Assembly (NCBI GenBank): GCA_018725275.1 | Contig: QLUC01000071.1 | Span: 1-8,446, forward strand | DNA: 8,446 bases | Source: Bacillota bacterium | GTDB lineage: Bacteria > Bacillota > UBA994 | Direction: 5' to 3' | Program-made: the position numbers and the translations under genes | The notes under the pieces: model-generated | The model's input: the letters and a program-made list of their open reading frames with translations, nothing else | Databases searched by the model: none | Told to the model about the DNA's origin: nothing | Shown: positions 1 through 7,727 of the stretch, one piece after another | Layout: every line of letters starts with the position of its first letter | How positions within the stretch are numbered: position 1 is the stretch's first letter

Positions 1-2474
1 ACGGGTCCGGTACAGCCCATGCCAGTGGTGGCAAAGATGCCCTCGCGCCACACTTCGCGCACGGCGTCCTCTAGGTCGAGGATGTCGATGCCGGGGATTT
101 CTTCGGTGACGGGCTTAGGGGCCGGTGGAGTAACTTCGGCTGTGGTGGCGCTTTCGCCCGTAGGTGCCTTCGTGAACAGGTTGGCGAGGCCGGCCTTGTT
201 CGCGGCGGCGAACTCGGCGGCGACGACTGCCAGCAGACTGCCCTTGGCCAGGTCGCCGGCGTATTTAATCGCCCCGGCGACGACGGGAGCACCGGAGGCG
301 CGCGAGAGTATGAGCACAATCCGCCCGTAGCCCTCACCCACCCCGGGGCCGTAGCCGTAACCGAGGGCCTCGTAGTCGCCGCCGGTGCTGTAGGCAGAAA
401 AGACCTTCATGAGGACATTGCCGGTGAGGGTGTCGGTGACCATGATGTCGGGTGCGCCGACAAGCAGGTCGTTGCCGCGCATGACACAGCCGCCGTCTTG
501 GCGGACCGACTCGGCAAAGGTGATGGGGTAGCCGTTCTCGGCTAGGGTGTGCAGGTGGCGCTCGACGGTGCGGGCGGAGTCGACATTGAGGATGCCCAAG
601 GTGGGGTTAGGGATGCCGCTGGCCTTGGCCGCGGCGAGGCCGGCGATGGCGTTTTTGACCATGGCCAAAGTGCGGTCGGTGGCGGCGGTGCCGGTGGTGG
701 TGGCGATGAACATCTCGCGGCCGCGGGCGGGAGTGATGACACGCCCCACGGTGGCCACACCGATGGGAAAGCTGTAGTGCATGGTGACACAGGCCTGCAA
801 TTCACCGCTGGCCAGCATCTTCTCCATGGCCTCGTGCTGGGTGCTTTCGCAGTCGGCTACTACCTGCCGCAAGGGCGAGTCTACCCGCGGGCCAATGAGC
901 ACGACCTCGAGCTCGGGGTTGGCGCGGGCGGCCTGCTCTGCGCCGCGGACTATCTCGGCGAGGCCATGCTCGCTGCCGAGCAAGGTGATGCCGATGCGGG
1001 TGGTGTGCCAAACAGCGGTTGTCGGGGTAAAGAGGCCGGGGTTCTGCTCCATGACGAAAGATACGCCGTCAAAGAGATTGGTCATGCGGGCCAAGAAGAG
1101 GCTGCCCTTGCCGATGATCATGACCCGCTTAATCTGGCCGGCCAACATCTCTTGGCGGGCGTAGCCGATGACGGGGACGCCCGAGGGAATGTGCCCCTGC
1201 GTGGGGGCAAAGCCGGGCAGGCCATGCCTGCTGACAAACTTGCCGATGTCGGCGCGCTCTAACTCGCCGCGCTTGACGCCTAGGGCGGCAATCATCTTGT
1301 AATTTGCTTCGGGCACATTGCCGGCACCGGCAGGCACAGTCACTTCGGGGTTTTGCATTTCGACGCCATAGAAGTCGACTTCGGCCAATTTAAGATTGCT
1401 CCGGTCAAGCGGGTCGGTGACGATGGCCGTCATGACGGCCTGCGGGCTAGAGCCGGAGCCGATGCTGTGGCGGCCGACGACATCGGTACGGATGATGGGG
1501 TTTATTCCGTCGTTTTCGGCGACCCAGATGGCAAAGCCGCCTAGGATATCTTCGAGGATGGGCATTTGCTTATGGACATGGTCCTTGCCGTTCATGCCTA
1601 GCTTGGCGGTCGCACCGCCGGCCACGACAACCACGTTTTTATAGATGCCGGCCTTGACTAAAGCCGCGGCGGTGACCATGGCATGGGCGGGGGCGGCGCA
1701 AAAGCCACGGGTGTCGCTGCCGGTGGCGTTGACAAAGCCGACGACTTCGCCGATGGCCTTGGCAAAATTGCCGCCGCCGCGTTGGTTCATATCGCCGCAG
1801 GCTTCTTCGGAGCATTCGATGATGTAGTCGACGTCTAGTGGATTGAGCCCGGTCTTTAACATGAGGTTCCGCACCGTAACCACAGCCGAGGCCATGGCGA
1901 CAATGTTCTCGTAGATGATGTGGGCGGTGAGCGAGAGGTCGCTGTCGTGCGCACGGCGCACACAACCGACGAGATTATCCCCTAGCTTAAGTGGTTCGGC
2001 CACATGGTCGCCCACCAACTTGCTGATGGTCTCGTGGTCGGAGACCTGCATGAGTTTGCTTAGATCGGCCCCGACAAAGGCGGGGTGGACAGCGAGTTTG
2101 GCGGCGGTTGCGGCGGCAAACTCGGGGGTGAGGAGCACCAGTTCAAAAGAATCGCAGAGTTTCATGACGCCATAGAGCTCGTCCTCGGGCATAATTTCGC
2201 CCATGGGGGCAAAGCGCGAAGCCTTGGGCAGGGGGTTTTGGAACCAGGGCTTAGGCAAAACGTCTAGGTCGCGCGGGGCGATGGCGCCGATAAAGCTTTG
2301 GTTCGGGGGGTAGCTGACACAGGCTTCGAAACTACGCAGAAAGCTAGGTATTTTCTTTAAGTATTCGCTCTCCGCATTCTTTATACGCTCTTGTACTTGG
2401 GTCGTGCCGTGGTCGATGAGCATATTGGGGGCATGAAAAAGGGTGTAGGCCGCCCCTTTAACTACTGGAAACAT
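1..2474 (-). CDS. grdC-grdD: Fused glycine reductase component C (GrdC-GrdD), C-terminus cut by the window edge
   Basis: Protein C of glycine reductase takes the acetyl group from the selenoprotein GrdA and releases acetyl phosphate by phosphorolysis. One open frame of at least 824 codons has no stop. ATG at 2474 follows GGAGGTG by a few bases. Residues 1 to about 478 match GrdC (beta subunit, FabH/ketoacyl synthase-like): ECSEEACGD (Cys221, Cys226), FCAAPAHA (Cys259, likely the thiolase-fold cysteine), and a GrdC C-terminal region GKGSLF...MTNLFDGVSF ending near 478. After a linker of about 14 residues, 493 onward matches GrdD (alpha subunit, PlsX/phosphate acyltransferase-like): TLLGSEHG, ACVTMHY (Cys562), GGCVMRGND (Cys663) and a C-terminal GMGCTGP (Cys821). 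Cys562 and Cys821 probably correspond to the two reactive cysteines studied in Eubacterium acidaminophilum GrdD. In the systems I know these are two genes; here the usual GrdC tail and GrdD N-terminus are missing and the frames are joined. Perhaps 20-30 residues lie beyond the edge. Confidence 0.93.
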   Translation of the reverse strand, partial: MFPVVKGAAYTLFHAPNMLIDHGTTQVQERIKNAESEYLKKIPSFLRSFEACVSYPPNQSFIGAIAPRDLDVLPKPWFQNPLPKASRFAPMGEIMPEDELYGVMKLCDSFELVLLTPEFAAATAAKLAVHPAFVGADLSKLMQVSDHETISKLVGDHVAEPLKLGDNLVGCVRRAHDSDLSLTAHIIYENIVAMASAVVTVRNLMLKTGLNPLDVDYIIECSEEACGDMNQRGGGNFAKAIGEVVGFVNATGSDTRGFCAAPAHAMVTAAALVKAGIYKNVVVVAGGATAKLGMNGKDHVHKQMPILEDILGGFAIWVAENDGINPIIRTDVVGRHSIGSGSSPQAVMTAIVTDPLDRSNLKLAEVDFYGVEMQNPEVTVPAGAGNVPEANYKMIAALGVKRGELERADIGKFVSRHGLPGFAPTQGHIPSGVPVIGYARQEMLAGQIKRVMIIGKGSLFLARMTNLFDGVSFVMEQNPGLFTPTTAVWHTTRIGITLLGSEHGLAEIVRGAEQAARANPELEVVLIGPRVDSPLRQVVADCESTQHEAMEKMLASGELQACVTMHYSFPIGVATVGRVITPARGREMFIATTTGTAATDRTLAMVKNAIAGLAAAKASGIPNPTLGILNVDSARTVERHLHTLAENGYPITFAESVRQDGGCVMRGNDLLVGAPDIMVTDTLTGNVLMKVFSAYSTGGDYEALGYGYGPGVGEGYGRIVLILSRASGAPVVAGAIKYAGDLAKGSLLAVVAAEFAAANKAGLANLFTKAPTGESATTAEVTPPAPKPVTEEIPGIDILDLEDAVREVWREGIFATTGMGCTGP

Positions 2475-2486
2475 CAGACACCTCCA

Positions 2487-2524
2487 TTAAAATAATAGGG
2501 GCGAGCGGAAAGCCGCCCGCCCCT
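2487..2524 (-). terminator. Strong hairpin with U-rich tail between grdB and grdC-grdD
   Basis: In the 57-base gap between the grdB stop and the grdC start, 2497-2503 pairs with 2518-2524 (7 bp). After one A/C mismatch, 2505-2508 pairs with 2513-2516 (4 bp, loop AAAG on the plus strand). On the minus strand the stem is followed by TATTATTTTAAT. This looks like an intrinsic terminator placed inside the operon. It could lower transcription of the component C gene relative to A and B, or act as an RNA-stabilising or processing hairpin. The tail is interrupted by A residues, so termination is probably partial. Confidence 0.6.
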
Positions 2525-2531
2525 CTACTGT

Positions 2532-3845
2532 TTATTTGTCGAATACTACCTGCCCATGGACCTCGGTCTCGAGAGCGCGCAGTGCCCTACGCACTAAGGC
2601 GCGGCGCAGCTCCTTCTCTTCGGCCGGAGTCTTTTGGGGGTTGCCCAAGGGGTAGGGTATGGCCACCGTCGGAACAATGCGGTTGGCCCCTACGGTGAGC
2701 GAAATGGGGACTACGGTGCACATATGCACCACCGGAATGCCAAGGCGTTCGATCTCTTTTACCATCGTTGCACCGCAACGCGTGCAGGTGCCTCAGGTAC
2801 TGGTGAGGATGACGGCGTTGACGCCATCGTCGAGTAGCTCCTGGGCAATCTTCTTGGCAAAGGTCACAGCCTTGGCTACGGCGGTGCCATTGCCCACGGT
2901 GGAGTAGAAGTAGCGGTGGAGGGAGCCAATCTCGCCCTGGGCGGCCATTTCGAACAACACGTCTACGGGCAAAACGCGGTCGGCGTCTTGGTTGGCGTAG
3001 ACGGGGTCGTAGCCGCCATGCGCGGTGGCAAAGGTCTCGACAGTGAGGTCCGTGATGCCGGCGATGTCGTACTTGCCGTACTTGCTGGCGCTAGAGGACT
3101 CGATATGGTCCGGGTTGCCCTTCGGCACGATGCCGCCCGAGGTGACGAGGGCTATTTTAGCCTGACGCACATCGGCGATGGGCATATTGGGCGCCACGCG
3201 ATCAAAATGCGGCATGGGGTATTCGGTGGTGAAAGGCTGGCCGCTCATCTTGCTGACGAGCATGCTGACGGCTCTCTTGGCGCCACTTTCACTATGGAAA
3301 TAGTTCTTGCGCAGTCCCTGCAACAGGTAGCCATGGGTAGCCGGCGACACTTCGAGGCCGGCGGCCAAATCGATGACGAGCTTGGCCATCTTGGGCATGG
3401 CCTTGCGCATATCGGCGGCGCTGTTGCTGGTTTCTACAATGTAGGCGTACTTGCGGTACATCTCGACGCCGGGGTTTTCGAGATACATACCGCTGACCAC
3501 GGGGACTTTAAGGTTTTCGGCCACGGCCTTGGCTACGGCGCCACAGGCGACCCCGTAGCGGCCGGCATTAAAGGCCGGGCCGGTGACGACGATGTCGGGG
3601 TTGTGCTTGGCAATCATGGCGAGTATTGCACTGAGTGCGGTTTCGACATTCTCGTTAAAATAGCTGTCACCACAGATAACGGTGGCGACAACCTCGCCAC
3701 GCTCGCCTAGGCCCGCTTGCAGAGCCTGCCCGGGACCGACTAGGCCTAAGCGTTCTTCGGGCTGGTAGTCGGCCTTGTCTTCGCCGCCAATACCGCCGTA
3801 GAACTGGTTTAGGTAGTGCACTACTTTGAATTTTTCGGTGCTCAT
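2532..3845 (-). CDS. grdB: Glycine reductase component B gamma subunit, selenoprotein GrdB
   Basis: GrdB is the selenoprotein subunit of protein B. With GrdE it binds glycine and transfers the carboxymethyl group toward the selenocysteine of GrdA. ATG at 3845 is preceded by AAGGGGGGAACAAG. The frame meets TGA at 2793-2795 (codon 351) and continues to TAA at 2532, giving 437 residues, the usual length. The context is LTST-U-GTCTRCGATMVKEIER, the conserved GrdB Sec motif, with Cys354 and Cys357 just after Sec351. The sequence after the TGA (HMCTVVPISLTVGANRIVP, then PYPLGNP) is typical GrdB, so TGA is read through. Without recoding the gene would look like a 350-residue protein plus a 3' fragment. 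It sits 34 bases after grdA. The related sarcosine (GrdF) and betaine (GrdH) subunits resemble it; linkage to grdE and grdA favours glycine. Confidence 0.96.
2770..2791 (-). promoter_or_regulatory. Candidate SECIS hairpin of grdB
   Basis: One base downstream of the Sec TGA (2793-2795), the minus strand folds as GCACC-T-GCA-CGCGT-TGC-GGTGC. This is an 8-bp stem with a single bulged U and a 5-base loop containing G residues. A bulged U below a small G-containing apical loop is the general shape of bacterial SECIS elements bound by SelB. The same bases encode the conserved cysteine motif, so protein constraint may explain part of the pairing, and the distance from UGA to loop is short. I saw no comparably clean stem after the grdA TGA. 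Confidence 0.4.
2793..2795 (-). other. UGA selenocysteine codon of grdB (Sec351)
   Basis: TGA on the minus strand separates LTST from GTCTRCG, which is exactly where selenocysteine occurs in GrdB. The frame is the same on both sides and the downstream 86 codons are conserved GrdB sequence. Confidence 0.95.
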
Positions 3846-3879
3846 CTTGTTCCCCCCTTCTGCAGAATAGACATGGTAA

Positions 3880-4344
3880 CTACTTGCCGAACTTACTATA
3901 GGAGTTACGCATGGTGCTGACTTCTGCGATGATAGCGTCTACATCGAGAACCATTTCCATCATGCTGATCTGTTCGTCATAGGCTTTGGCGTCGACTTGC
4001 TCTTTCAGTTCGAAGATGTGGTAAACGGATAGTCCCAACTGGACTCCTGCCAGTGGCCCGGCGAAGGTAGGGTCGCCCGCAGTTACGGTTTCGGCAGCTA
4101 GGCCAGATGCTTCGGCCTCGGCTCCGCCAAGAACTACTAATAAATTCTCGGCACCGAACTTTTCGGTTAAGTCCTTAATCCTTCTTTGATTCTCCAGGTC
4201 CATGGCACCCGCGGCCGTTCAGACAAAGCACTCGGTGACCGAAAACACGACTTCGCCGCCAACGGACTTAACGCATTCTTCGATTGCGGGTCCGGGCACG
4301 CCGTCGCGGTCGCCGAGAATGACCACTTTTTTGCCCTTGAGCAT
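3880..4344 (-). CDS. grdA: Glycine/sarcosine/betaine reductase component A, selenoprotein GrdA
   Basis: GrdA is the small selenoprotein carrying the carboxymethyl-selenoether intermediate between protein B and protein C; it is re-reduced by thioredoxin. ATG at 4344 lies 9 bases after AGAAGGAGGT. The N-terminus KKVVILGDRDGVPGPAIEEC is typical. The frame meets TGA at 4219-4221 (codon 42) in TECFV-U-TAAGAMDLENQ, the invariant GrdA Sec context, where Cys39 and Sec42 form the CxxU redox pair. It runs on through ETVTAGDPTFAGPLAGVQLGLSVYH to TAG at 3880, giving 154 residues, close to the usual length of about 158. A non-recoding gene caller would see only a 107-residue protein starting at the internal Met at 4203. 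It lies between grdE (37-base gap) and grdB (34-base gap). Confidence 0.97.
4219..4221 (-). other. UGA selenocysteine codon of grdA (Sec42)
   Basis: The minus strand reads TGA in frame with both flanking halves of GrdA, and the residues on each side (TECFV and TAAGAMDLEN) are the conserved surroundings of Sec in this family. A selenocysteine machinery (selA, selB, selC, selD) must exist elsewhere in the genome, since none is in the window. Confidence 0.95.
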
Positions 4345-4381
4345 GGTTTGTAACCTCCTTCTATACCTCGTTAAGATTTAG

Positions 4382-5665
4382 TTAGATGGCCTTAGAAGTC
4401 AATTTGCTAAAGCCCAATTCGTTGGTGGCTCCGGTGATAACTTGGATTTCGGCGGTGATAGTGCCGTCCTTCTGCAAGCTGCCATGCCAACCACCGGCGA
4501 TGACATCGGCGACTTCGCTATAGCCGATGACCTTCTTCATGGGGGGCAGGGTGATGACTTCGTTGGCGTTGCCGGCGGTGATAACGGCGTCGGCGAGGGG
4601 GTCGGCATCGGCGAGGGACTGCGAGGCGCCGTCTTGCCCGGCGTACTCGTCGGTGACGAGCACGGTCTTAATGCCCTGCCGTTCTAGCTTGACGCAGTTC
4701 ATCATGAGGTCGGCGTCGGGGTTGCCAAAGCCTTCTTCGGAGATGATGGCGGCGTCGACACCCAACCAGCCGATGAGTTTGGCGGTAAAGTTCGAGCTGC
4801 GCTCTTTGTCGGCGAGGGTGACGTTCTCGTTAGTGACGACTACACCGATGAAGTTGTAGTCTTGGCCATGGCGCGCTAGCAGCTCGGCAATGACGGGGCT
4901 GTTTTGATGATGGTAGGTGGTGTTCTTGTCGCAGGCCGAAACACAGTTGCCAGAGACAATGGCACCGTCCATGACTTCGGTGGGATAGATAAAGGTGGGC
5001 AAAATGCGCTTGACGTCGATGCCGTAGAGATAGGTGTCGTGGAGGAGGCCCTGACTCTGTAGCATATAGACATAGGCGACCTTGGGCAGTTCGGGGTACT
5101 GGGTGAGGGCTACGGGCAAAGATGGGCAGTCGTAGGTAATGACTTCGTCGGGCGTGACGCTCCGACCGGCCTCACCTAGGTAGGTGGCGGCCTTAAAACC
5201 CATGATGCGCAGAGCTGCTTCGTGCTCGTGCTGCAAGAGACCTAGGGTGGGGTGGGCGATGACTACGACATTGTTCAGAGCAGAGAAGGGTGTATACTCG
5301 GCACCGGGGCCGGACATGTCGATGATGCCCTCTTGGAAGCCCACGATTTTGCCGGTGGTAATTACTGCGGCACCCTTTAGAACATGAGTTACCCCCTCGC
5401 CGACCATGTCGACCTTGCCGACAAAACCGGGGAAGATGCCGCCCTGGCCTTCTACCTTGACACGGGGCTCGATGACATCCTTGACGGGCATGATGCGGGT
5501 GGCTTCGCCGGGCCTCGCCAAGTCGAGGTCGATGGAGGCGAGTCGCTCATCGGCCAGGTGCGCGATCATTTCGGCCTTGTTGACGTAGAGGACACCGTTT
5601 TTTACTTCGGTCTGGTTGCCGAACTGAACGTCTTTGATGCTGATGTTGCCTAAGCTTAAACGCAA
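4382..5665 (-). CDS. grdE: Glycine reductase component B, alpha/beta proprotein GrdE
   Basis: GrdE is the glycine-specific substrate-binding proprotein of protein B. It is cleaved at an internal Asn-Cys bond, and the new N-terminal cysteine becomes the pyruvoyl group that forms a Schiff base with glycine. From the chosen start the protein has 427 residues, the usual length, ending at TAA. The cleavage motif SGNCVSACDKNTTYHH places the critical cysteine at 241 (Cys245 follows), matching the site near 242 known in Clostridium sticklandii. The start is taken as TTG at 5665 because it gives the family N-terminus MRLSLGNISIKDVQFG and lies 8 bases after AAAGGAGG. An in-frame GTG at 5674 overlaps the ribosome binding site itself and is unlikely. 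It follows trxA by 18 bases and precedes grdA by 37, so the three are surely cotranscribed. Confidence 0.96.
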   Translation of the reverse strand: MRLSLGNISIKDVQFGNQTEVKNGVLYVNKAEMIAHLADERLASIDLDLARPGEATRIMPVKDVIEPRVKVEGQGGIFPGFVGKVDMVGEGVTHVLKGAAVITTGKIVGFQEGIIDMSGPGAEYTPFSALNNVVVIAHPTLGLLQHEHEAALRIMGFKAATYLGEAGRSVTPDEVITYDCPSLPVALTQYPELPKVAYVYMLQSQGLLHDTYLYGIDVKRILPTFIYPTEVMDGAIVSGNCVSACDKNTTYHHQNSPVIAELLARHGQDYNFIGVVVTNENVTLADKERSSNFTAKLIGWLGVDAAIISEEGFGNPDADLMMNCVKLERQGIKTVLVTDEYAGQDGASQSLADADPLADAVITAGNANEVITLPPMKKVIGYSEVADVIAGGWHGSLQKDGTITAEIQVITGATNELGFSKLTSKAI

Positions 5666-5683
5666 ATTGGTCACCTCCTTTAG

Positions 5684-6001
5684 TTAAATGAGCTCTAGTA
5701 TTTTGGCTTCGATGCCCTGCGCCGTGCACTCGCTCGGGCCGAGCTCGGCGATTTTTTCGCCGCCCTTGTAGAAGGCGATGACGGGCAGGCCCATGACCTT
5801 TTGGGCGATGGCGAGGCGCCGGTTGCCCGAGGTGTCTAACTTGCAGAATTTAGCCTTGTCGCCGTACTGCTCGGCTAGGCGCTCGAAGTCTGGCATCAGG
5901 GCCAAGCACTTCTCACACTTAGGGCCCCAAAAATCTACCACGACTAGGCCGGGCGCTTGCAGCACCTCTTGGTCGAAATTGTCTTTGTGGACTTCAAACA
6001 T
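5684..6001 (-). CDS. trxA: Thioredoxin of the glycine reductase system
   Basis: This 105-residue thioredoxin probably passes electrons from TrxB to the oxidised selenoprotein GrdA in the cytoplasm. ATG at 6001 follows AAAGGAGGT at good spacing; longer in-frame starts upstream lack such a site. The redox centre is FWGPKCEKC, so the CxxC pair is Cys29-Cys32 with EK between, unlike the CGPC of general thioredoxins but in keeping with specialised thioredoxins of grd operons. GLPVIAF supplies the cis-proline after the redox site. It sits between trxB and grdE, 18 bases from grdE. Confidence 0.93.
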   Translation of the reverse strand: MFEVHKDNFDQEVLQAPGLVVVDFWGPKCEKCLALMPDFERLAEQYGDKAKFCKLDTSGNRRLAIAQKVMGLPVIAFYKGGEKIAELGPSECTAQGIEAKILELI

Positions 6002-6028
6002 TGATTTAACCTCCTTTTCTGCGATATT

Positions 6029-6043
6029 GGCCTGAGGCAGGCC
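6029..6043 (-). other. Small perfect hairpin between trxB and trxA
   Basis: The 82-base gap holds GGCCTG-CCT-CAGGCC on the minus strand, a 6-bp perfect stem with a 3-base loop. No T-run follows, so it is not an intrinsic terminator. It may affect mRNA processing or translation of trxA, whose ribosome binding site starts about 15 bases further on. Confidence 0.4.
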
Positions 6044-6083
6044 GATGGGCATGAGGGGTTCTCGGGTACTTAGACGAAGAACT

Positions 6084-7304
6084 TTAGAGAATGGAGTCGA
6101 GGATGCCCTTGATGGCGGCGGGGGTTATTTCGTCTTCGCCCAGGCGGTTGACGACCTCGCCTTGGTGGAAGAAGAGAACCGTGGGCTGCTGCACCACGCC
6201 GTAGCGCTTGGCCACCCGCTGGTTGCGGTAGGTGTCTAGCTTCCAGAGCTTGGCCTGGGTACCATAGGCGGCGATGGCGGTCTCGATGACGGGCATTATC
6301 TCGATGCATTTGGGGATCATCGGCGTCCAGAAGGCGACGGCCACGGGGCGGCTCTCATGGAGCACCGACTCGGCAAAGCCCTCTTCTTCGATAATGTATT
6401 TTTCGGCGGCCACGGCGGCTACCGCACCATCGGCGGCGGCGGTGACGACCTGGCGGAGGTAGGTGACGCGGGCGTCTCCGGCGGCAAATACCCCTTCGGC
6501 GCTGGTCTCCATGCGCTCATCGGTGATGATGTAGCCGCGGGAGTCGAGATTGACCTGGCCCTTGACAAAATCGGTGAGGGGGATGGTGCCTATGTAGATA
6601 AAGACGCCGTTAGTCTCAAGCTCGGTGGTTTCGTTGGTCTTGATGTTCCGGAGCACCACGCCCTCGACAATGCCATCGCCCTTGATCTCTTGAATGGTGG
6701 AGTTCCAGATGAAGTTGATCTTCGGGTTCTTAAAGGCGCGCTCCTGCAGCATGGGCGCGGCGTCGAGCACACCTTCGTCGTGGATGACGACGATGGTGAC
6801 GGAGTTGGCAAATTTAGTTAAATAGTGGCTCTCCTCAATGGCGGCATCACCGTTGCCAAGTACGACGATGTCTAAATCGGTAAAGAAGTCGGCGTCGCAG
6901 GTGGCGCAGTAAGAAACCCCCTTGCCGCGGAGAGCCTGCTCTCCCCTCACCCCTAAGGTGCGCGGTATAGCGCCGGGCGACAAAATAATGGTATGGCCTT
7001 GGTATTGTGAGCCGTCCTTGCAGTAAACAATCTTTTGGGCGGCGTCAATTGATACTACTTCGTTACGCATAATCTCGGCGCCAAAGGAGGTGGCGTGGTC
7101 GGCAAAGGCTTGCATGAGGGCCGGGCCGGTGGTGCCTTTGGCAAACCCGGGGTAGTTCTCCATGTCTTGCGTCGAGGCAGCTTGTCCGCCTGGCTTGGCC
7201 TTTTCGATGAGCAGGGTCCGGAGCTTGCTGCGGGCGCCGTACATGGCGGCCGACAAGCCGCCGGGGCCGCCGCCAACAATGATAATATCCCAAATATTTG
7301 ACAT
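6084..7304 (-). CDS. trxB: Thioredoxin reductase with C-terminal thioredoxin-like domain
   Basis: This flavoprotein of 406 residues reduces TrxA for the glycine reductase cycle. Residues 1 to about 305 are a normal low-molecular-weight thioredoxin reductase: FAD-binding GGGPGG (11-16), redox pair CATC (Cys133, Cys136), a second nucleotide-fold motif GNGDAA (150-155), and GVFAAGDAR (from about 272). The typical enzyme ends near 310; here about 90 more residues form a thioredoxin-like domain (from about 318) with FWTPMIPKC and a cis-proline-like QQPTVLFF. Compared with TrxA FWGPKCEKC, the first cysteine is Ile330 and only Cys333 remains. The usual HRRxxFRA segment that holds the NADPH 2'-phosphate is replaced by VVIHDEG, so the electron donor is uncertain. 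ATG at 7304 is chosen because it sits 7 bases after AAGGAG; the in-frame GTG at 7310 is too close to that site. Confidence 0.94.
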   Translation of the reverse strand: MSNIWDIIIVGGGPGGLSAAMYGARSKLRTLLIEKAKPGGQAASTQDMENYPGFAKGTTGPALMQAFADHATSFGAEIMRNEVVSIDAAQKIVYCKDGSQYQGHTIILSPGAIPRTLGVRGEQALRGKGVSYCATCDADFFTDLDIVVLGNGDAAIEESHYLTKFANSVTIVVIHDEGVLDAAPMLQERAFKNPKINFIWNSTIQEIKGDGIVEGVVLRNIKTNETTELETNGVFIYIGTIPLTDFVKGQVNLDSRGYIITDERMETSAEGVFAAGDARVTYLRQVVTAAADGAVAAVAAEKYIIEEEGFAESVLHESRPVAVAFWTPMIPKCIEIMPVIETAIAAYGTQAKLWKLDTYRNQRVAKRYGVVQQPTVLFFHQGEVVNRLGEDEITPAAIKGILDSIL

Positions 7305-7340
7305 AAACACTCTCCTTATAAGGTCTCGTAAAATGTTTCG

Positions 7341-7727
7341 TTAAAAGTGCCCTGCTAGACGCAAAGACTCAACTCCGGTCTCGAGCAAAGAACGGTCGAT
7401 TAACTCTAGGTCGGCTAGCACCGAGGGCGGAAAGGAGGAAAGCGGCCTCTCTTTTAGCATGCGTCGGGCGAGGCTCAAGCATCCCTCGATTAGTTGCACC
7501 GATTGCGGATCGACGCCTAGGCGGTCGCAGGTGAGCACTAGGGAGCGACAGGGGTTTTCGTTCGGCTTGACGCTGCCGGCCAAGGGGTGCGTGAGCAGGT
7601 GGTGCCCAAGGTGAACATAATCGCGCGCGGTTTCGAGTACGGCGAGCATATTTGGGGAGCTGATTAGAACATCGGTGGGCCTAAGCGCAATGCTTTTGTT
7701 GTTAGTCAGGATGATGCTGCGCGGCAT
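7341..7727 (-). CDS. grdX: GrdX family protein
   Basis: GrdX is a small protein of unknown function found at the start of glycine and related reductase operons. This one has 128 residues. Recognition rests on the early TNN motif (IILTNNKSI), the central VHLGHHLLTHPLAGSVKPNENPCRSL block and the following LIEGCLSLA helix, all characteristic of the family. ATG at 7727 is preceded by GAAAGG at 8-9 bases. It overlaps the end of the upstream comFB-like gene by 26 bases in a different frame, suggesting translational coupling, and trxB follows after 36 bases. Confidence 0.9.
   Translation of the reverse strand: MPRSIILTNNKSIALRPTDVLISSPNMLAVLETARDYVHLGHHLLTHPLAGSVKPNENPCRSLVLTCDRLGVDPQSVQLIEGCLSLARRMLKERPLSSFPPSVLADLELIDRSLLETGVESLRLAGHF

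Noticed and set aside
999..1040. GrdC-GrdD junction as a frameshift or decayed gene
   Set aside because: The frame stays open on both sides, and catalytic-type cysteines and conserved motifs are intact in both halves, so decay is not supported. An assembly deletion of an in-frame length remains possible and is noted as a check.
549..1262. Long plus-strand open frame (237 codons) opposite grdC-grdD
   Set aside because: It is Gly/Ala/Asp-rich antisense of the conserved GrdC-GrdD frame, with no recognisable domain.
2916..3710. Long plus-strand open frame (264 codons) opposite grdB
   Set aside because: It is antisense to conserved GrdB sequence, has low-complexity Gly/Ala/Val/Asp-rich content and matches no family; it is a shadow of GC-rich codon use.
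2532..4344. grdA and grdB as pseudogenes broken by in-frame TGA
   Set aside because: Both TGA codons are exactly at the conserved selenocysteine positions, and the sequence after them is intact and typical of the family.
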